In this document: one piece after another, positions 11,565 through 22,500 of the stretch | Layout: the number at the start of each line of letters is the position of its first letter | How positions within the stretch are numbered: position 1 is the stretch's first letter | Assembly: GCA_003586115.2 (NCBI GenBank) | Contig: QVOM02000053.1 | Coordinates: 9,854,787-9,918,786, forward strand | From: Salvator merianae | Lineage: Eukaryota > Chordata > Lepidosauria > Squamata > Teiidae | DNA length: 64,000 nt | Direction of reading: 5' to 3' | Program-made: the position numbers and the translations under genes | The notes under the pieces: model-generated | The model's input: the letters and a program-made list of their open reading frames with translations, nothing else | The model's database searches: none | Told to the model about the DNA's origin: nothing

Positions 11565-13840
11565 AGGACTGATATCTACCCCCTGGTATGTTCTCTCCTA
11601 AGATATTTGCAACTTTTAGGCCTTGGTTGAAGATATCTTCAAGTCTTTTCAAGTTCAAAAGGTTTTACTTCACCTTCCCATTGTTTTGGACCAAGTTGTC
11701 ATGTAAATTTATTCCTTTAACAGGAAGCAGAACATGAAAACTTCTGTAGGAGTGGTTTCTCTTCGGATCGTATAAACTGTAGGAGTGAAAAGGCTAGCTT
11801 GTGTGGCCAATTCTTGGGGACTGAGGACAGTGAAAAAGAAAATAAAAATGTCTAGGACTAATGGTGTGCCAGCTACAAAACCTACCCCATATCTTCTAAG
11901 GCACTTTGCCACCTTCACAACCAGCGAGCAGGGTCACTTTCACAGTTGCTCAAGTTTGCCCAAGCATGGAGCACGTCTGTACAAGCATTGAAGTAGCCTC
12001 ATCTCCAGTGTTAACACATGGCTCACATACCATTCCTGCCACCTTTTATACATACAATGAGAAGGGGTCCCATTTTATCTTTACTTCAGACAACAAAATG
12101 GCTTAGTCCTTCATGATCGAGAATTTTATTGAATGTCAAGACTGCCAAAAGTAAGCCTACAAAAAATGCAGATGAAGATAGTCGTGTCCATGTTAAGTCT
12201 GCATGCAAGCTTCCTTTGAACACACCACCCCTGGCTTTTGCAGGAGAAAGCACATCACCACTGCAATTTTATGAGTTTGCCAAAAGAAGCAGACACAAAA
12301 AGCAACACTTGCCTTAAGTCACATTCTAAATTGGCTCCCTAGAGCCTTTCTCTACCTTGTTCACTAAAGCACTGTGTATGTTTTCTCAGTGTTTAGCATA
12401 TGCTATGTAACCCGAGCAGCATTCATATTGTTCCTGTGGTTGTTTTTCTAAAATATGTTCCCATCAGGACCACAATTACATGCAAAACGCGAGACACCAA
12501 ATCATTCATAAAGATGTTTAAATTTTTCTCCATCATGTTTTAGCAATCCTGAGGCAGCCACATAGGGAGAACTGTGAAAGAACTCACAGTCCCTGTCTTC
12601 TATTTCAAATGAGAGATAAACTTCAGATCAATCCATGTGCCTGTCTATATTCCAAGAACTGAACCCTGAAAATGGAGGGAAAATGTCTTCCTCAGTATAT
12701 TAGGTTGATGAAGTTTTCTACCTTCTTGTCAGATTTACAGAAACCCTAAATATGATTCAGTTGTAAGTGGCTGATTACTCCCATAGATACGGAATCAGGT
12801 CTGAGACTTTGAAGGTATTCGATGGCAAGCATTCTATTTTTCACCTTAGCTGCATAGAAATCTTGTTGTTGATGTGTTGCCTAAAGTGGAGAGGGGGAAA
12901 ATAATAAACTGATAAGACTTCGTAAGACTGTTTTGTTGGTGTTCTAAAGAAAACAGTTGGCGACAGGAGGCTGTCCTGTGTGGAAGATGGTAAAAAGTGT
13001 ATCAGCCAATGAGATTGTTTGAGATGAAAACTTTTTGATGACTGAAAATCCCAGTGTGGACTTAAATTGCAGCAACTCTGTGTCAGCATCAGGATATGGA
13101 TGATAGCACTGTGCCAGTTTCCAACGGACTTAATAACAACTTTGCTATCCTTTCAAACTATACACAATACCTAAGACATGCAGACCCAGGCAGCTCATTA
13201 TGCACATAGGGTAGCACAGAAGAAAAAAAAAATCAACATTTGATACTTATATGATGAGCTTGGTCTGTTGAAATTCCCCTTTTAATGAAAATATTAAAGC
13301 TTCAGGAACCTTGTCCATCTTTTCGTGAAGGATCATGAAAACTGAGTTGATGCACCATTTGAAAGGGCCTTTGATTATGAACTGGGCCTTTTAAACTATT
13401 ACCCCCCTAACCATTCACTTCACCCTTAACAGTAGACAATAATGATCTGCTTATTGTGGGTCTCAGTTATTGGTCACTTTACATGCCACTTCAGTTTTAA
13501 GTAAATAAATAGGAATAACACAGAGCTTTTGATACTCCCATCATCAGGAACTGCAGACCAATGACTACCCAGAGAACATCAGAAGAAAGGATGGATAAAT
13601 GCAAAGCACTATCACTCACATTTTAGAGTTTGCAGTAGCTTTACTGCCATTGTATCGGTGCCAAAGTTCTCAGCACATGACTCTTTCTCAAGTCAGTAAC
13701 TGAGCCTCCGATTTGGTCTGGTTCTGATGGTTCAGTTCTGCCTTAAGCTACAAAAGGGAGCTTTAACACATATTTTCTTTATCTAGATACTATACTGGTA
13801 TATTTTTTTCCTCTCACACACCTTCCATCTCCTTTTCTGA
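11565..13840. other. Unassigned sequence
   Basis: I see no gene. Frames of 60-82 codons at 11709-12317 and 12841-13089 have no recognisable content. I name no repeat here. Confidence 0.4.
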
Positions 13841-13849
13841 ATATAGGCA

Positions 13850-14290
13850 GTATTTGCACCTATCCCAAACCCAAATGGGACAATCCAGTCCAGAATAAGC
13901 AATCCATGCCAAGCTGGGCTTGACTACTCCTGACCAGGAACAAAGTCAGTGAATGACCTGTGAATAGCTAGTTCTGTGCCAATATGAATGGCCTATTCTT
14001 CACCAGCCACCAAGCTAGCTCCAAAGGCTAGTACTGGGGACCACTGGAACTCCCAGGGGACCTATTTTAGCAGTGCATTTTGTTGCATCACCTAAATGGT
14101 TCCCCTGTGGTAAACCAGAACACATGGTGTGCTATCCTGGTATACCAGTACACCTCGAAAAAGAGGTCTGCTGGACAAGGACCCCATTTTGGGTGTCCCG
14201 GTCCGGTCTACACTCTGTCCTGTGTGGACAAAGCATACTAGAAGGGAGCAGGGGCTCTACTATTCCACACTAGTATGTGGATGGCAGAAG
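13850..14290. mobile_element. Probable MITE-derived block with hairpins
   Basis: The interior phrases 'tggtataccagtac', 'aaagaggtctgctgg', 'cattttg', 'ggtctacactctgtcc' and 'gtgtggacaaag' recur in other dispersed elements at 38946-39348, 52134-52519 and about 33000. The ends are poorly defined: 'ggcagtatttgcacct' on the left and a TATGTGGATGGCAGAAGCC-like right end. It is non-coding, and I infer a related but decayed MITE. Confidence 0.4.
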
Positions 14291-14552
14291 CCTAGACCAA
14301 GCCATGGTCTACTGCCCAGTGCAGAAAGCGCCATATTTTGACCTTCAGAAATAAAGCAATGTATGTACAATGTATATGTGACAATACAAACACCTTTCCT
14401 AATTACTTATAAGATTTTCACTCTGAGATTTTCTTTTAACAAAACAAACCCAACAGATGTATTTAACAAAAAAAAAAAAAAGTGCAAAATCTCAAGCTGA
14501 AGATCTATTTACCAAAAACAGGAAAGGAGACCTTGCTAAAACCTTAGCTTTG

Positions 14553-14755
14553 CTGTTGTTCCTGGGTACCATCAAGTCAGATTCTATTCCTGGTTAACTG
14601 CAAGGATGTCTCCATGGCCACCTCTATGCAGTTTTCTCAGCAAAGATGCAGAAGTAGTTTGTCATTGCCTACATCCAGGGAGAGGCTGAAACTGAACCTA
14701 TGGCCCTCTTTCTTCCAAACAGTTTGCTTCACAGTTGAGCTACAGCCACTCCCAA
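14553..14755 (-). repeat. tRNA-derived SINE (GGGAGTGGC family), minus strand
   Basis: On the minus strand it begins TTGGGAGTGGCTGTAGCTCA, a tRNA-like box A, and continues with a decayed box B ('taggttcagtttc'). Then come 'ggcaatgacaaactacttct', 'gcatctttgctgagaaaactgcatagaggtgg' and a tail 'tctgacttgatggtacccagg aacaacagca'. The same order is seen at 31063, 31241 and 35384. The tail resembles the 3' end of RTE-BovB, whose enzyme such SINEs borrow. Confidence 0.8.
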
Positions 14756-14813
14756 AAGCCTACTTAGATATTGGGAAAGGAAGTCAGGTCTACTGGAATT
14801 AGATAAGATTATA

Positions 14814-15049
14814 ACATCTTAAAACAAGAATATATTTTATACAGTATGGAAAGAAAAACATTCAAATCCGACAACTCAGTCATACGTTTCTTTAAAAAAT
14901 ATATATATACACGCATATGTGTGTATGAATATTCATACACGCATATGTGTATATAATATTTTTTCAAAGAAAACATATGACTGAATTGTTGGATTTGAAT
15001 GATTTCTTTCCATACTTTAAAATATATTCTTCTTGTTTTACGATATGTG
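14814..15049. mobile_element. 236-bp fold-back element with ~110-bp arms
   Basis: The whole block is a near-perfect palindrome around the 20-bp centre GTGTATGAATATTCATACAC (14921-14940). The left arm runs from 14814 to 14930 and the right arm from 14931 to 15049. They pair at close to 90 percent by eye with a few small gaps. Matching landmarks are TATGGAAAGAAA against TTTCTTTCCATA, and CATTCAAATCC against GGATTTGAATG. A TA dinucleotide sits just outside each inferred end (14812-14813, 15050-15051), which would suit a Tc1/mariner-type MITE. A transcript across it would fold into a long hairpin. It has no coding content. Confidence 0.85.
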
Positions 15050-17230
15050 TACATGCACTTGCATGAGCATGTAGTTTCTTCTCACCTGAGATTCACAATA
15101 ATCAAACCTTTCCCTCCATTCCTATTCCTTCCCACCCCAAACATAATGTAGTGATAAAATGAAGAAGGAAGGAAGATTATAATAAAGCAGGATATTTATG
15201 GCTAGGGTCTTTGGAACATTCATAGGCTTACATATATTTTCTCTAAGTAATCAGGAATGTATTGGTATTTTGAAATTATGTATCTCTAATAACACAAAAG
15301 TACTTAAGAACAGAAATAGACAGTAATGGAAAATGCAGTCAACTGTTGACAACATATAGAATTTCAGAAAATAATTTACAGAGAACAGCAGAGCAGATGA
15401 GTCAAAATTTTCTCAAAAATATTCCTTGCCTCCGATAGTCCAATGTAATTCATTTTCTATCTCTGTTCATTAATCATTGTTAAAATTAGTGATCCATTTC
15501 TTCCACTCTGCCATCTGCACTCAGCTTCGTAACAAACATGACACCTTCCTGCATAATAAAACCTGACAACTACGAGGATGCATTTCCAAATAGCTTTCTG
15601 CATATTTGCACCTCTATAACCGATTCCGTTGTCAGACAAAAGTGGATTATTTAACCAGAGCTCTTTCTTTATCAGTACAGTATCTGTGTGTGTGTGTGTT
15701 TGTGTGCATGCACACACATGCATATTTGTGTGTGTGAACACTCACATGCAAGTATGTGTGCATAAAATAATTAAGTAAAATCAGTTCAATTAAATTGAAT
15801 TAGAAGGTACTTTAGAACTGAACTATAGCAACTGATAAAGGATAACATGTAAACACAGCTTTACTTTTAGACATTAAGTCTGTTTCTAGCCTCTGTATCA
15901 GTTTAAGATTTTCTTTCTTTTCATTCAGGAGGAAATGAATGTTTTGGATATCCTTTAGGCTACTCAGTCAATGACAGTGCATATCACTTGTCCATGTCAG
16001 GAATTCAGCCATATGCTGGAATAAGACCCCTAGATTTCCATTGTGTTCCGTTTACATCTTCCATTAGTATAATAAATATAATTTGAGAGGTGACTGTTCA
16101 TCCTTAGATCTCTAAAGCTAGGGGACACAAGTTCATACTCTTATTGTATAGTATATCCTCACTGATTTAATACATTTATGTTGTCTCCTCCTTTTCCCTT
16201 CATGTGGGATGCACTCAGAAATTTTATGTTTGCTCATTTAAGACTCTCACCAATCTGCCCACTTGGCAGTTCATATTGCAGTATTCAAAATGGCTAAGAC
16301 CCTTAAAATGCTTTAGACAGGAAGAAGGGGAGTGAATCTTTCACTGTCTTTAGGCATGAAACTTATTGCTATCATTTTTCCACCAGAAGCAGTAGTATTG
16401 GAAGTGTTTAATGGGTGGAGAGAGAAAAAAAATCCACTGGTATTATCTTTCTGAACATGTCAATGAAAGCTATTAATTTATTTTAATGTGTTATCGACAC
16501 TGCCTTTGCTCAAGATTCAGAAGGTGGAGAAAGTAGAGTTCACAACTGTGAGATAAATAAGGAAGAGGATGAAAGAACCTGTTTGGATAGGGACAGTTTA
16601 AACACCATGTTCAATGGGACAGGGGACAAGTCAAGGTAAAAAAAATGTAGCTTGCAGAAGGATCTATATTGTTTCCTAAAGTGAGCATCAAATATTTGCT
16701 CCAATACATGGCAAAAACAAGGTTTTTCCATGTGCCACAATGAGTTTAATTCTTTTCAACACTTGATCCTGAGCAAAATCTAAAAGCAAATGATACATGG
16801 TGCAATCATACATGCTTACAGGGTCACTCTCTGGGTGAATTTGAGGCTGTAGGAACAGGCATATAATACTTTAAATTGCCTTACCACATCCTGAAGTCTA
16901 TGAATGCCCACCCCTTTCTTAAACAGGAAATCATAACTCTGAAGCTGACTCATTTGCAGAGGAGGGCTGGGGAGGAAGCGACAGAGGTGTGTGTAGCCAA
17001 TCCCGGCCTGGAAATGGTTGCAACAGATGGGCAACCAATCAGAGCCATAGATGACTGGCAGATGACCAGCCAATCAGTAGTGGGTACTTGTCATCAGGGA
17101 AGGTGTCACAAGGAAGGAAAAGGGAGAGAAGAATGAAGTAGGATTTTAGGTGCTCAATCTGGTATCTATGTTTGATGCGCTGTCTTATGCATTTACAGAT
17201 GGGATGATTCTTTGGTAAAGGGGCAAGTCC
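15050..17230. other. Unassigned sequence with a (TG)n tract
   Basis: A broken TG/CA-rich tract lies at about 15684-15760. I cannot assign the rest. Frames of 66-94 codons (15457-15741, 16540-16740, 16816-17136) lack motifs. Confidence 0.4.
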
Positions 17231-17405
17231 TGTTTGATCATGCCCATAGCGTTCTATTTAATGCCAAGGAGATATTGTATATTATCCTCATGACAAGCCT
17301 GTGAGGTAAATTAGGTTGAGAGGTGGAAGGAATTTGAATTTAGAAATCCCTAGCTACTCTCCCAACACTTTAATCAGTATGCTGCCTCTCTAATTAGTTA
17401 TGAAC
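17231..17405 (-). repeat. MIR-like SINE fragment, minus strand
   Basis: The segment 'tattatcctcatgacaagcctgtgaggtaaattaggttgagagg' is the conserved core of reptile MIR-like SINEs in reverse orientation. 'tagaaatccctagc' is a decayed remnant of the tRNA-like head near 17340-17355. The 5' head is nearly lost. Confidence 0.55.
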
Positions 17406-17512
17406 GAAACCCTTCCGTCCTGAAGGCTTCTTGTATGATGAAACCCTCAGAGCTAAGTGCCTGTTACTCTAACATTTTCTCCACTAGTGTGGTACTATTT
17501 ATTTCCTGAGGC

Positions 17513-17730
17513 CTTCGGCAATTCTGTGCTGGACAGTATACTGGACCAGGAAGCAGACTGGAAGCCCTCCTTCTGCACACTGTTGTGGTCTAGGGGAGAC
17601 TCTGCCCCATAAGACCCCACCCCCTAAGGCTACCCCTGGTGATGGGGCTTCCCTTGGACCACACCAGTGTGCAGAAAGGAGGCTCCCAGTACACTGGCTG
17701 ATCCAATTTACCACCCAGTGCATAATCACC
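17513..17730. mobile_element. Hairpin MITE, family E copy 1
   Basis: Left arm 17521-17610 and right arm 17640-17725 are inverted copies: CTTCTGCACACTGTTGTGGT against ACCACACCAGTGTGCAGAAA, and AGTATACTGG against CCAGTACACTGG. A related hairpin is at 50489-50688 and a half copy at 20944-21025. A chance open frame of 76 codons covers the arms and is not a gene. Confidence 0.72.
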
Positions 17731-17764
17731 CTTTGAAATCTTCAACCACACTTCACTATAGATG

Positions 17765-18150
17765 CGAAATTTATCTATTTATTTGCATTTTTATCCCACC
17801 CTATGTGAGGACTGTGAAACCAAAAAGGAGTCTTTTGAGACCAAAGGTCTCAGGGCAGGTTGCAACATTAAAAACCAACATAAAATGAACATACAAAAAC
17901 AATAACAGTGTCTGAAAATGGGGAGGAAAAGCTGTTTCCTTATTTAGCCAAAGGCTAGGGCAAAGAGGTCCGTCCTCACTGTTTTCCTAAACATATAAAG
18001 TGAAGGTGCGTGACACACCTCAGAGGAGAGAGTATTCCATAGTCTGGGACCATCACTGAGAAGTCCCCATTCCAGATGCCCACCCCTTTTGCTACTGAGG
18101 GTAGTGGTACACCCAGAAGGGCTTCCCCTACAGAAATGCACTCTGGACCA
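17765..18150 (-). repeat. L2/CR1-like LINE 3' end, minus strand
   Basis: The minus-strand frame at 18141-17944 includes GPRLWNTLSSEV, then APSLYMFRKTVRTDLFALAF. This is the typical C-terminal end of an L2/CR1-clade reverse transcriptase. The 3' UTR follows ('caacctgccctgagacctttggt') and ends near a TTTATTTG tail at 17765. Only the last 60 or so codons are present. The copy is 5'-truncated and dead. Confidence 0.85.
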
Positions 18151-18214
18151 CAGATGCCTAGCTCTCAGGCCACAGACTGGGACAAGCAGTTGTATCTAAG
18201 CTTTCCTAGCATCG

Positions 18215-18370
18215 TGTGTGTAATACTAAAAAGGGTAGCCTAATGTATGCTTTTATGACTTTTCCCTCTCTCTTTAATGTTGATTTGTTATATTGTTTTC
18301 TTTGTAGTGTTAACTGCCTTGGGATTCCAGCATAGGGTGGTATACAAATCTAGTTAAAGAAAGAAATACA
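18215..18370 (+). repeat. LINE/SINE-type 3' tail, plus strand
   Basis: The text 'tgttaactgccttgggattccag' then 'agggtggtatacaaatctagttaaagaaagaaata' matches the common 3' end shared by reptile LINEs and SINEs ('gccttgggt...ggtataaat'). It abuts the MITE at 18381. Its parent family is not certain. Confidence 0.5.
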
Positions 18371-18380
18371 AAGACATATA

Positions 18381-18599
18381 GGCTGTGATCAGACACAGCA
18401 AAATAAATAAATAAATAAATAAACTTCTCTGATGCAGCTCAGAGACTGCTTCAAGATGGGATTGCCCACCTATCAGATTACCCCTTCCCCATCTCATAAA
18501 TGTTCGGTATAAAAAAGGTGGATCAGAGAAGGCTTGGGAACATGAGGGCCATGTGCTAGTGCCTCTGAGGTGTCCCTGTTGTTATGTCTGAACACAGCC
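18381..18599 (-). mobile_element. MITE family A, copy 2 (219 bp), Harbinger-like
   Basis: The ends are GGCTGTGATCAGACACAGCA and TTATGTCTGAACACAGCC, inverted with respect to the copy at 3694. ATA lies directly outside both ends and may be a 3-bp target duplication. A run of AAAT units (18399-18423) has grown just inside the left end. The interior keeps 'gagactgcttcaagatggga' and 'aaaggtggatcagagaaggcttggg'. It is non-coding. Confidence 0.8.
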
Positions 18600-19020
18600 A
18601 TAGAGATGATACATAAAGATGGAGATGGAGATACACAGATGTATGCGCACGCACATACATCCATAAGCAGAAGTCTCTGAAAATATAAACTATAACTCTC
18701 CTTGTGTCTATGCTTGTGTGGACATGCGCAAGTGCACAAGTGTGCATGGACACAGTCACAGAGACAGAGCCAACATTTGAGCATCTCCATAAACCATTGC
18801 ACCAATTTCTAAACGCTTTGCAATTCTAATATCATTCTTACACCATGTCTACTTTAAATAATTAAGCCTTGTATAGAAGAGATGTCATCTTTGATATAGG
18901 TAACACAGCAGCGACCACCATCACAGCACACAACACAAGAGTAATATTGTTTTCAAAATTTCAGATTGAAATGCTAATATCTAAACAGTGAGTTTTACAA
19001 ATTCAGAGATGTCTCATTAA
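18600..19020. other. Unassigned, partly CA-rich
   Basis: A CA/TG-rich, imperfect stretch lies at 18630-18760. I see nothing else that I can name. Confidence 0.4.
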
Positions 19021-19600
19021 AATATGTATTTCTGCATGTGTGTGGTTTTAAAGGAAATCTTCATTATTATTTGCCAGGCAGTTTATGGAAATGAAGTGTC
19101 TAGCCTATTTATTCATTTAACACATCTCCTTAAAGCTTGCAATAACATTTCTTTTTTTTTTGAGAGAGCAACTTGCAATGCTCTTTTTTCCCCCTCATCT
19201 CTGAACCAAAAAAAAAAAAAAAAAATCACAAACAGACATTGTCTCTATAGCTGTCTCTTTTGCACACTTCTTTCCTTTTTTCTTCACATGTCTGCATACT
19301 GACACATTCAATTTCAGGTTATCAGCACATCTGAATTACGGAATACTGATGGGGATAGAGGGCAACCCTCTCTAGACTGATTAGCATCATTTAAGAAAGC
19401 ATTCACTTGCTTGCTTCATTGGCTGCAGGGATTCCATGATGGGTGGCCTTTTAGCATCCGAAGTCAATATGGAGCAATCTCATTTGAATTAAATATGGAC
19501 AGAAGAAAAGACCTGATTGTGATTATTCGTCGCTAACCTTTTAATTTCACAAAGCCAAAAACCTGGCCCTAATTTCTTAAAACTTATGAACATCAAAGTG
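19021..19600. other. Unassigned; candidate conserved non-coding stretch
   Basis: Apart from short poly-T and poly-A runs (19151, 19208-19226), this stretch is free of recognisable repeats and terminal inverted repeats. 19325-19590 contains AT-rich motifs such as ATTTGAATTAAATATGG and 'accttttaatttcac', compatible with an enhancer-like element. No conservation data are available, so this is a weak guess. Confidence 0.2.
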
Positions 19601-19703
19601 TTTCTTTCTTTCTTTCTTTTTTAAAGATACTTCTTTTTAACCACTTTCTTCTTTGGTTCTATTCACTGCATTGTTTTTATTTTTTTCTTATACATATATA
19701 TAA

Positions 19704-19736
19704 AGGGAGGGAGGGAGGGAGGGAGGGAGGGGGGGA
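19704..19736 (+). repeat. (GGGA)n microsatellite
   Basis: About eight tandem GGGA units follow a short TATA run. Confidence 0.95.
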
Positions 19737-20665
19737 GATTGAGAGATTGAAAGAGAAAGCACAGGTTTTTCATTTCTAAAGAAATATCAGTGCGAACATT
19801 CAAAGAAAACCTTTTAACCTAGTTAGCCCTGGACTATAATGAAAGCACAGTGCCTAACTCTAATCCATAAAATGTATGTAAATCCACTCTGAAAAACATA
19901 TTTGTCTATATGAGATTTACACTTGCATCAGAATGGGTTACAGATGGGACTAAGTATTTAGTTAACACAGATGACTATTTATGGCTAGTCACACTGTGAC
20001 CTTTGTCTCAAAAGAGAACCTAAATTCATGGTATGTTTTAAATCACAACAGATCTGTGATCTCAAGGGAAACAATTCACATGATAATTCTATTTGAGCTC
20101 AGCGAACAGAATGATAAAATAGTAATCTGTCCGGAGTTACTAGACTCCTTATTGTGTTCGCCAATGCAACTCAGAGAGGATCAGTGGAACTAGGCTAGCT
20201 GGGCAATCAGCGTAATGGACCAGTTGCCCGGTCAAAGATGCTCAACAACCACATGGCAAATCCTGAGCAAAGGAGCTAATGATAATGTGGCTGGCTGTTC
20301 CAAATTTTGGGAGAATAACTATACCTGTCTGTTCATACCAATGTTCAGAATGTGTGAATTTTTCACAAAGAAGAGAAAAGAACTGTGCAAAGACAGTAGT
20401 AGCATCCTTTGTAACGTTCTCCTCTCTGAGATCAATGGTCTATCTGCAATTTCATCTTTTGGGCACCTACTGAAGATATTTCTCTCACCTAGGCTTTCCC
20501 AGGGGGATTTTTTTTTCTTTTCCACCCACTGCTTTTAATTATGTTTATGCCCATTTGTTGCTTTTATCTGTTTTTCTTGCACACTGCTACAAAATTTTAG
20601 CTGGGAGAGCCATATGTGGTCCATGCCATAATATACATATGTGTGCAAGTGTGCATTTATGCATG
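19737..20665. other. Unassigned sequence
   Basis: There is no gene. Frames of 70-107 codons at 19981-20538 have no recognisable domain. I name no repeat. Confidence 0.4.
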
Positions 20666-20690
20666 TGCACACACAACACACACACACACA

Positions 20691-20730
<40 letters not shown>

Positions 20731-20731
20731 C
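20666..20731. repeat. Compound (CA)n(TG)n(TA)n microsatellite
   Basis: A CA tract flips to TG and then TA, giving alternating purine-pyrimidine sequence that is self-complementary. Several chance frames rich in Y, I, T and H cross it and are not genes. Confidence 0.95.
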
Positions 20732-20900
20732 TGTAAAATCTTGCATACAGTGCGCACAATTTTCTCACTAAAAACTGGGGTGTGCATTATACACAAGACA
20801 TAATTTTAACTATATGAATTCCCTTTTTTATCTGAAAATTTTGGGGCAAATCAGCATGTGCATGCTCCGTGAGTGCACATTATATGTGAGATTTTATGGG

Positions 20901-20904
<4 letters not shown>

Positions 20905-20942
<38 letters not shown>
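20905..20942. repeat. (AT)n microsatellite
   Basis: About 19 perfect AT units lie immediately left of a truncated family E element. Confidence 0.97.
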
Positions 20943-20945
<3 letters not shown>

Positions 20946-21025
20946 GGAGCGGGGCCTCCCTTAGACCACACCAGCATGCGAAAGAGAGGATCCGAGTACA
21001 CTTGCGGATCCATATACTGGCAAGT
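20943..21025. mobile_element. Hairpin MITE, family E, half copy
   Basis: 'ggggcctcccttagaccacaccagcatgcgaaagagaggatccgagtacact' matches the right half of the hairpin at 17513-17730. The left half is absent and the (AT)n tract sits at the break. This suggests the palindrome lost one arm at the microsatellite. Confidence 0.6.
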
Positions 21026-22055
21026 GCAGACAGAGAGAGAGATACGTACAACAGTGACACATGGTGCAGAACTGACAGGACTGAGAGAAGGACCGAGGCT
21101 CTAGCAAGATCCAAGTAACAGTCGATCCTGTTGCTTGAAGGGAAGGAGCACTTGCTCAGGTACTGGAGACAAGAAGGATGCTGTTCACACTCCTGGCTGC
21201 AGTAATGTCAAAGTCAAGGAACTTTTGTTCCCCGACTTCAGAGTTTCTTCCTGGCCCTTTTCCAGAAAGTATAGCAAGTAGTCCTGGGAGACCGCTATTT
21301 TCTGCATTTTCCAAAACAGGGTCGGGCAACTTGTACATCAGGTAGTTTGGAAAGGTCACTGTTATTCGGGGCAAGAGGATGGGGCAAAATGCCATGAGAG
21401 TGGTTTTTCCCTGCTCTTCATTAAAAGTGACACTTGCTAGCACTCTACAGTGGAACAGCAACTGAACATCTACAGGAATGTGCAATCCTTCATGCCCCAC
21501 AAGCTTTCCCATGGTACCATTTTCACCCCATGCAAATCCTTCCTGACACTGGAGGCCCACCTTTGATCCTGCTGAGCCTCATTTTATCCACAGCAAACCA
21601 AAAGACAGTTCAAAGAGACCAAAAATGGTTCTGCTGGTTCTGTTGAGCAAGGCACGACAGTGTACATCCTGTACAAATGACTCTCTTGGCAACATATTAT
21701 TTTCACATATTAAAAAAAAAAAAAGCCAAATACTTCAGCTTGGAAGTATCAACTAAGGAGGCCATAATTCTAAGGAAGGTATTTAGTATTTTCAAGCTGG
21801 TGTAACAGATGTACATTTACAGTGCCAATGTACATGCCTACAAAAATAAAAGTGAAAACAGAAATTTCCTGGACTCACTTTTGGCCTTGCAGGTTTCACT
21901 GAAATAAGGTTAGAGATACGTGATATCCAACACTGGTCAGAGAAGCCAGTATACAACCACTTCAAATGTTCTGCTCCAGACAAGAGAAAATGTTGCTGAA
22001 GCCAGGAAGACGTGTGAGATAGATTATCAAGTCACTGATATACTAGAACATAGAC
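21026..22055. other. Unassigned; contains a 134-codon minus-strand frame
   Basis: 21156-21560 is open on the minus strand and lies outside any repeat that I recognise. I do not recognise the product, and there is no start context or splice evidence. See the findings. The rest has nothing that I can name. Confidence 0.35.
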
Positions 22056-22057
22056 CC

Positions 22058-22220
22058 TTCCTTCCTTCCTTCCTTCCTTCCTTCCTTCCTTCCTTCCTTC
22101 TTTCCTTCCTTCCTTCCTTCCTTCCTTCCTTCCTTNNNNNNNNNNNNNNNNNNNNNNNNNNNNNNNNNNNNNNNNNNNNNNNNNNNNNNNNNNNNNNNNN
22201 NNNNNNNCTTCCTTCCTTCT
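22058..22220 (+). repeat. (CTTC)n microsatellite interrupted by assembly gap
   Basis: CTTC units run from about 22058 to 22135, then 72 N (22136-22207), then three or so more units. The gap lies inside the repeat, so true array length is unknown. The frames of K, E, G, R or L, P, S, F residues that cross it are artefacts. Confidence 0.97.
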
Positions 22221-22234
22221 CCCCCCCATATATT

Positions 22235-22500
22235 CTCAGGGTAGGTTGCAACTGCAGAAGCTACCAGAGTCTGTGGTCAATCAAACCATCTTAGGGGCTC
22301 CTCTTCTGACTTTTTGTTAAGGTTTATTCTCTTAGTCTTTTCCCTTTCCCAAGGCGCTCACAAGACAATGAGCTTTCATGGCAGAGCAGGATTTGAACTA
22401 AGGGACTCCTTGGTTCTAGCCTGGTGTTGCGCACCAGAGTCCATTTGGCTTGGTGGATCTCAAATTGCACCCACCTTACACTACCTTTACCTAAGTTGTG
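22235..22500 (-). repeat. Possible MIR-like SINE/LINE tail mix, minus strand
   Basis: 'tctcagggtaggttgcaac' (22240) resembles the LINE 3' UTR seen at 17850. 'aatgagctttcatggcagagcaggatttgaactaagggactccttggttctag' (22370-22420) resembles the head of a MIR-like SINE in reverse. Boundaries are unclear. Confidence 0.4.

Noticed and set aside
21920..22294. Frames of repeated L-P-S-F or R-K-E-G residues
   Set aside because: They are translations of the (CTTC)n array across an N gap.
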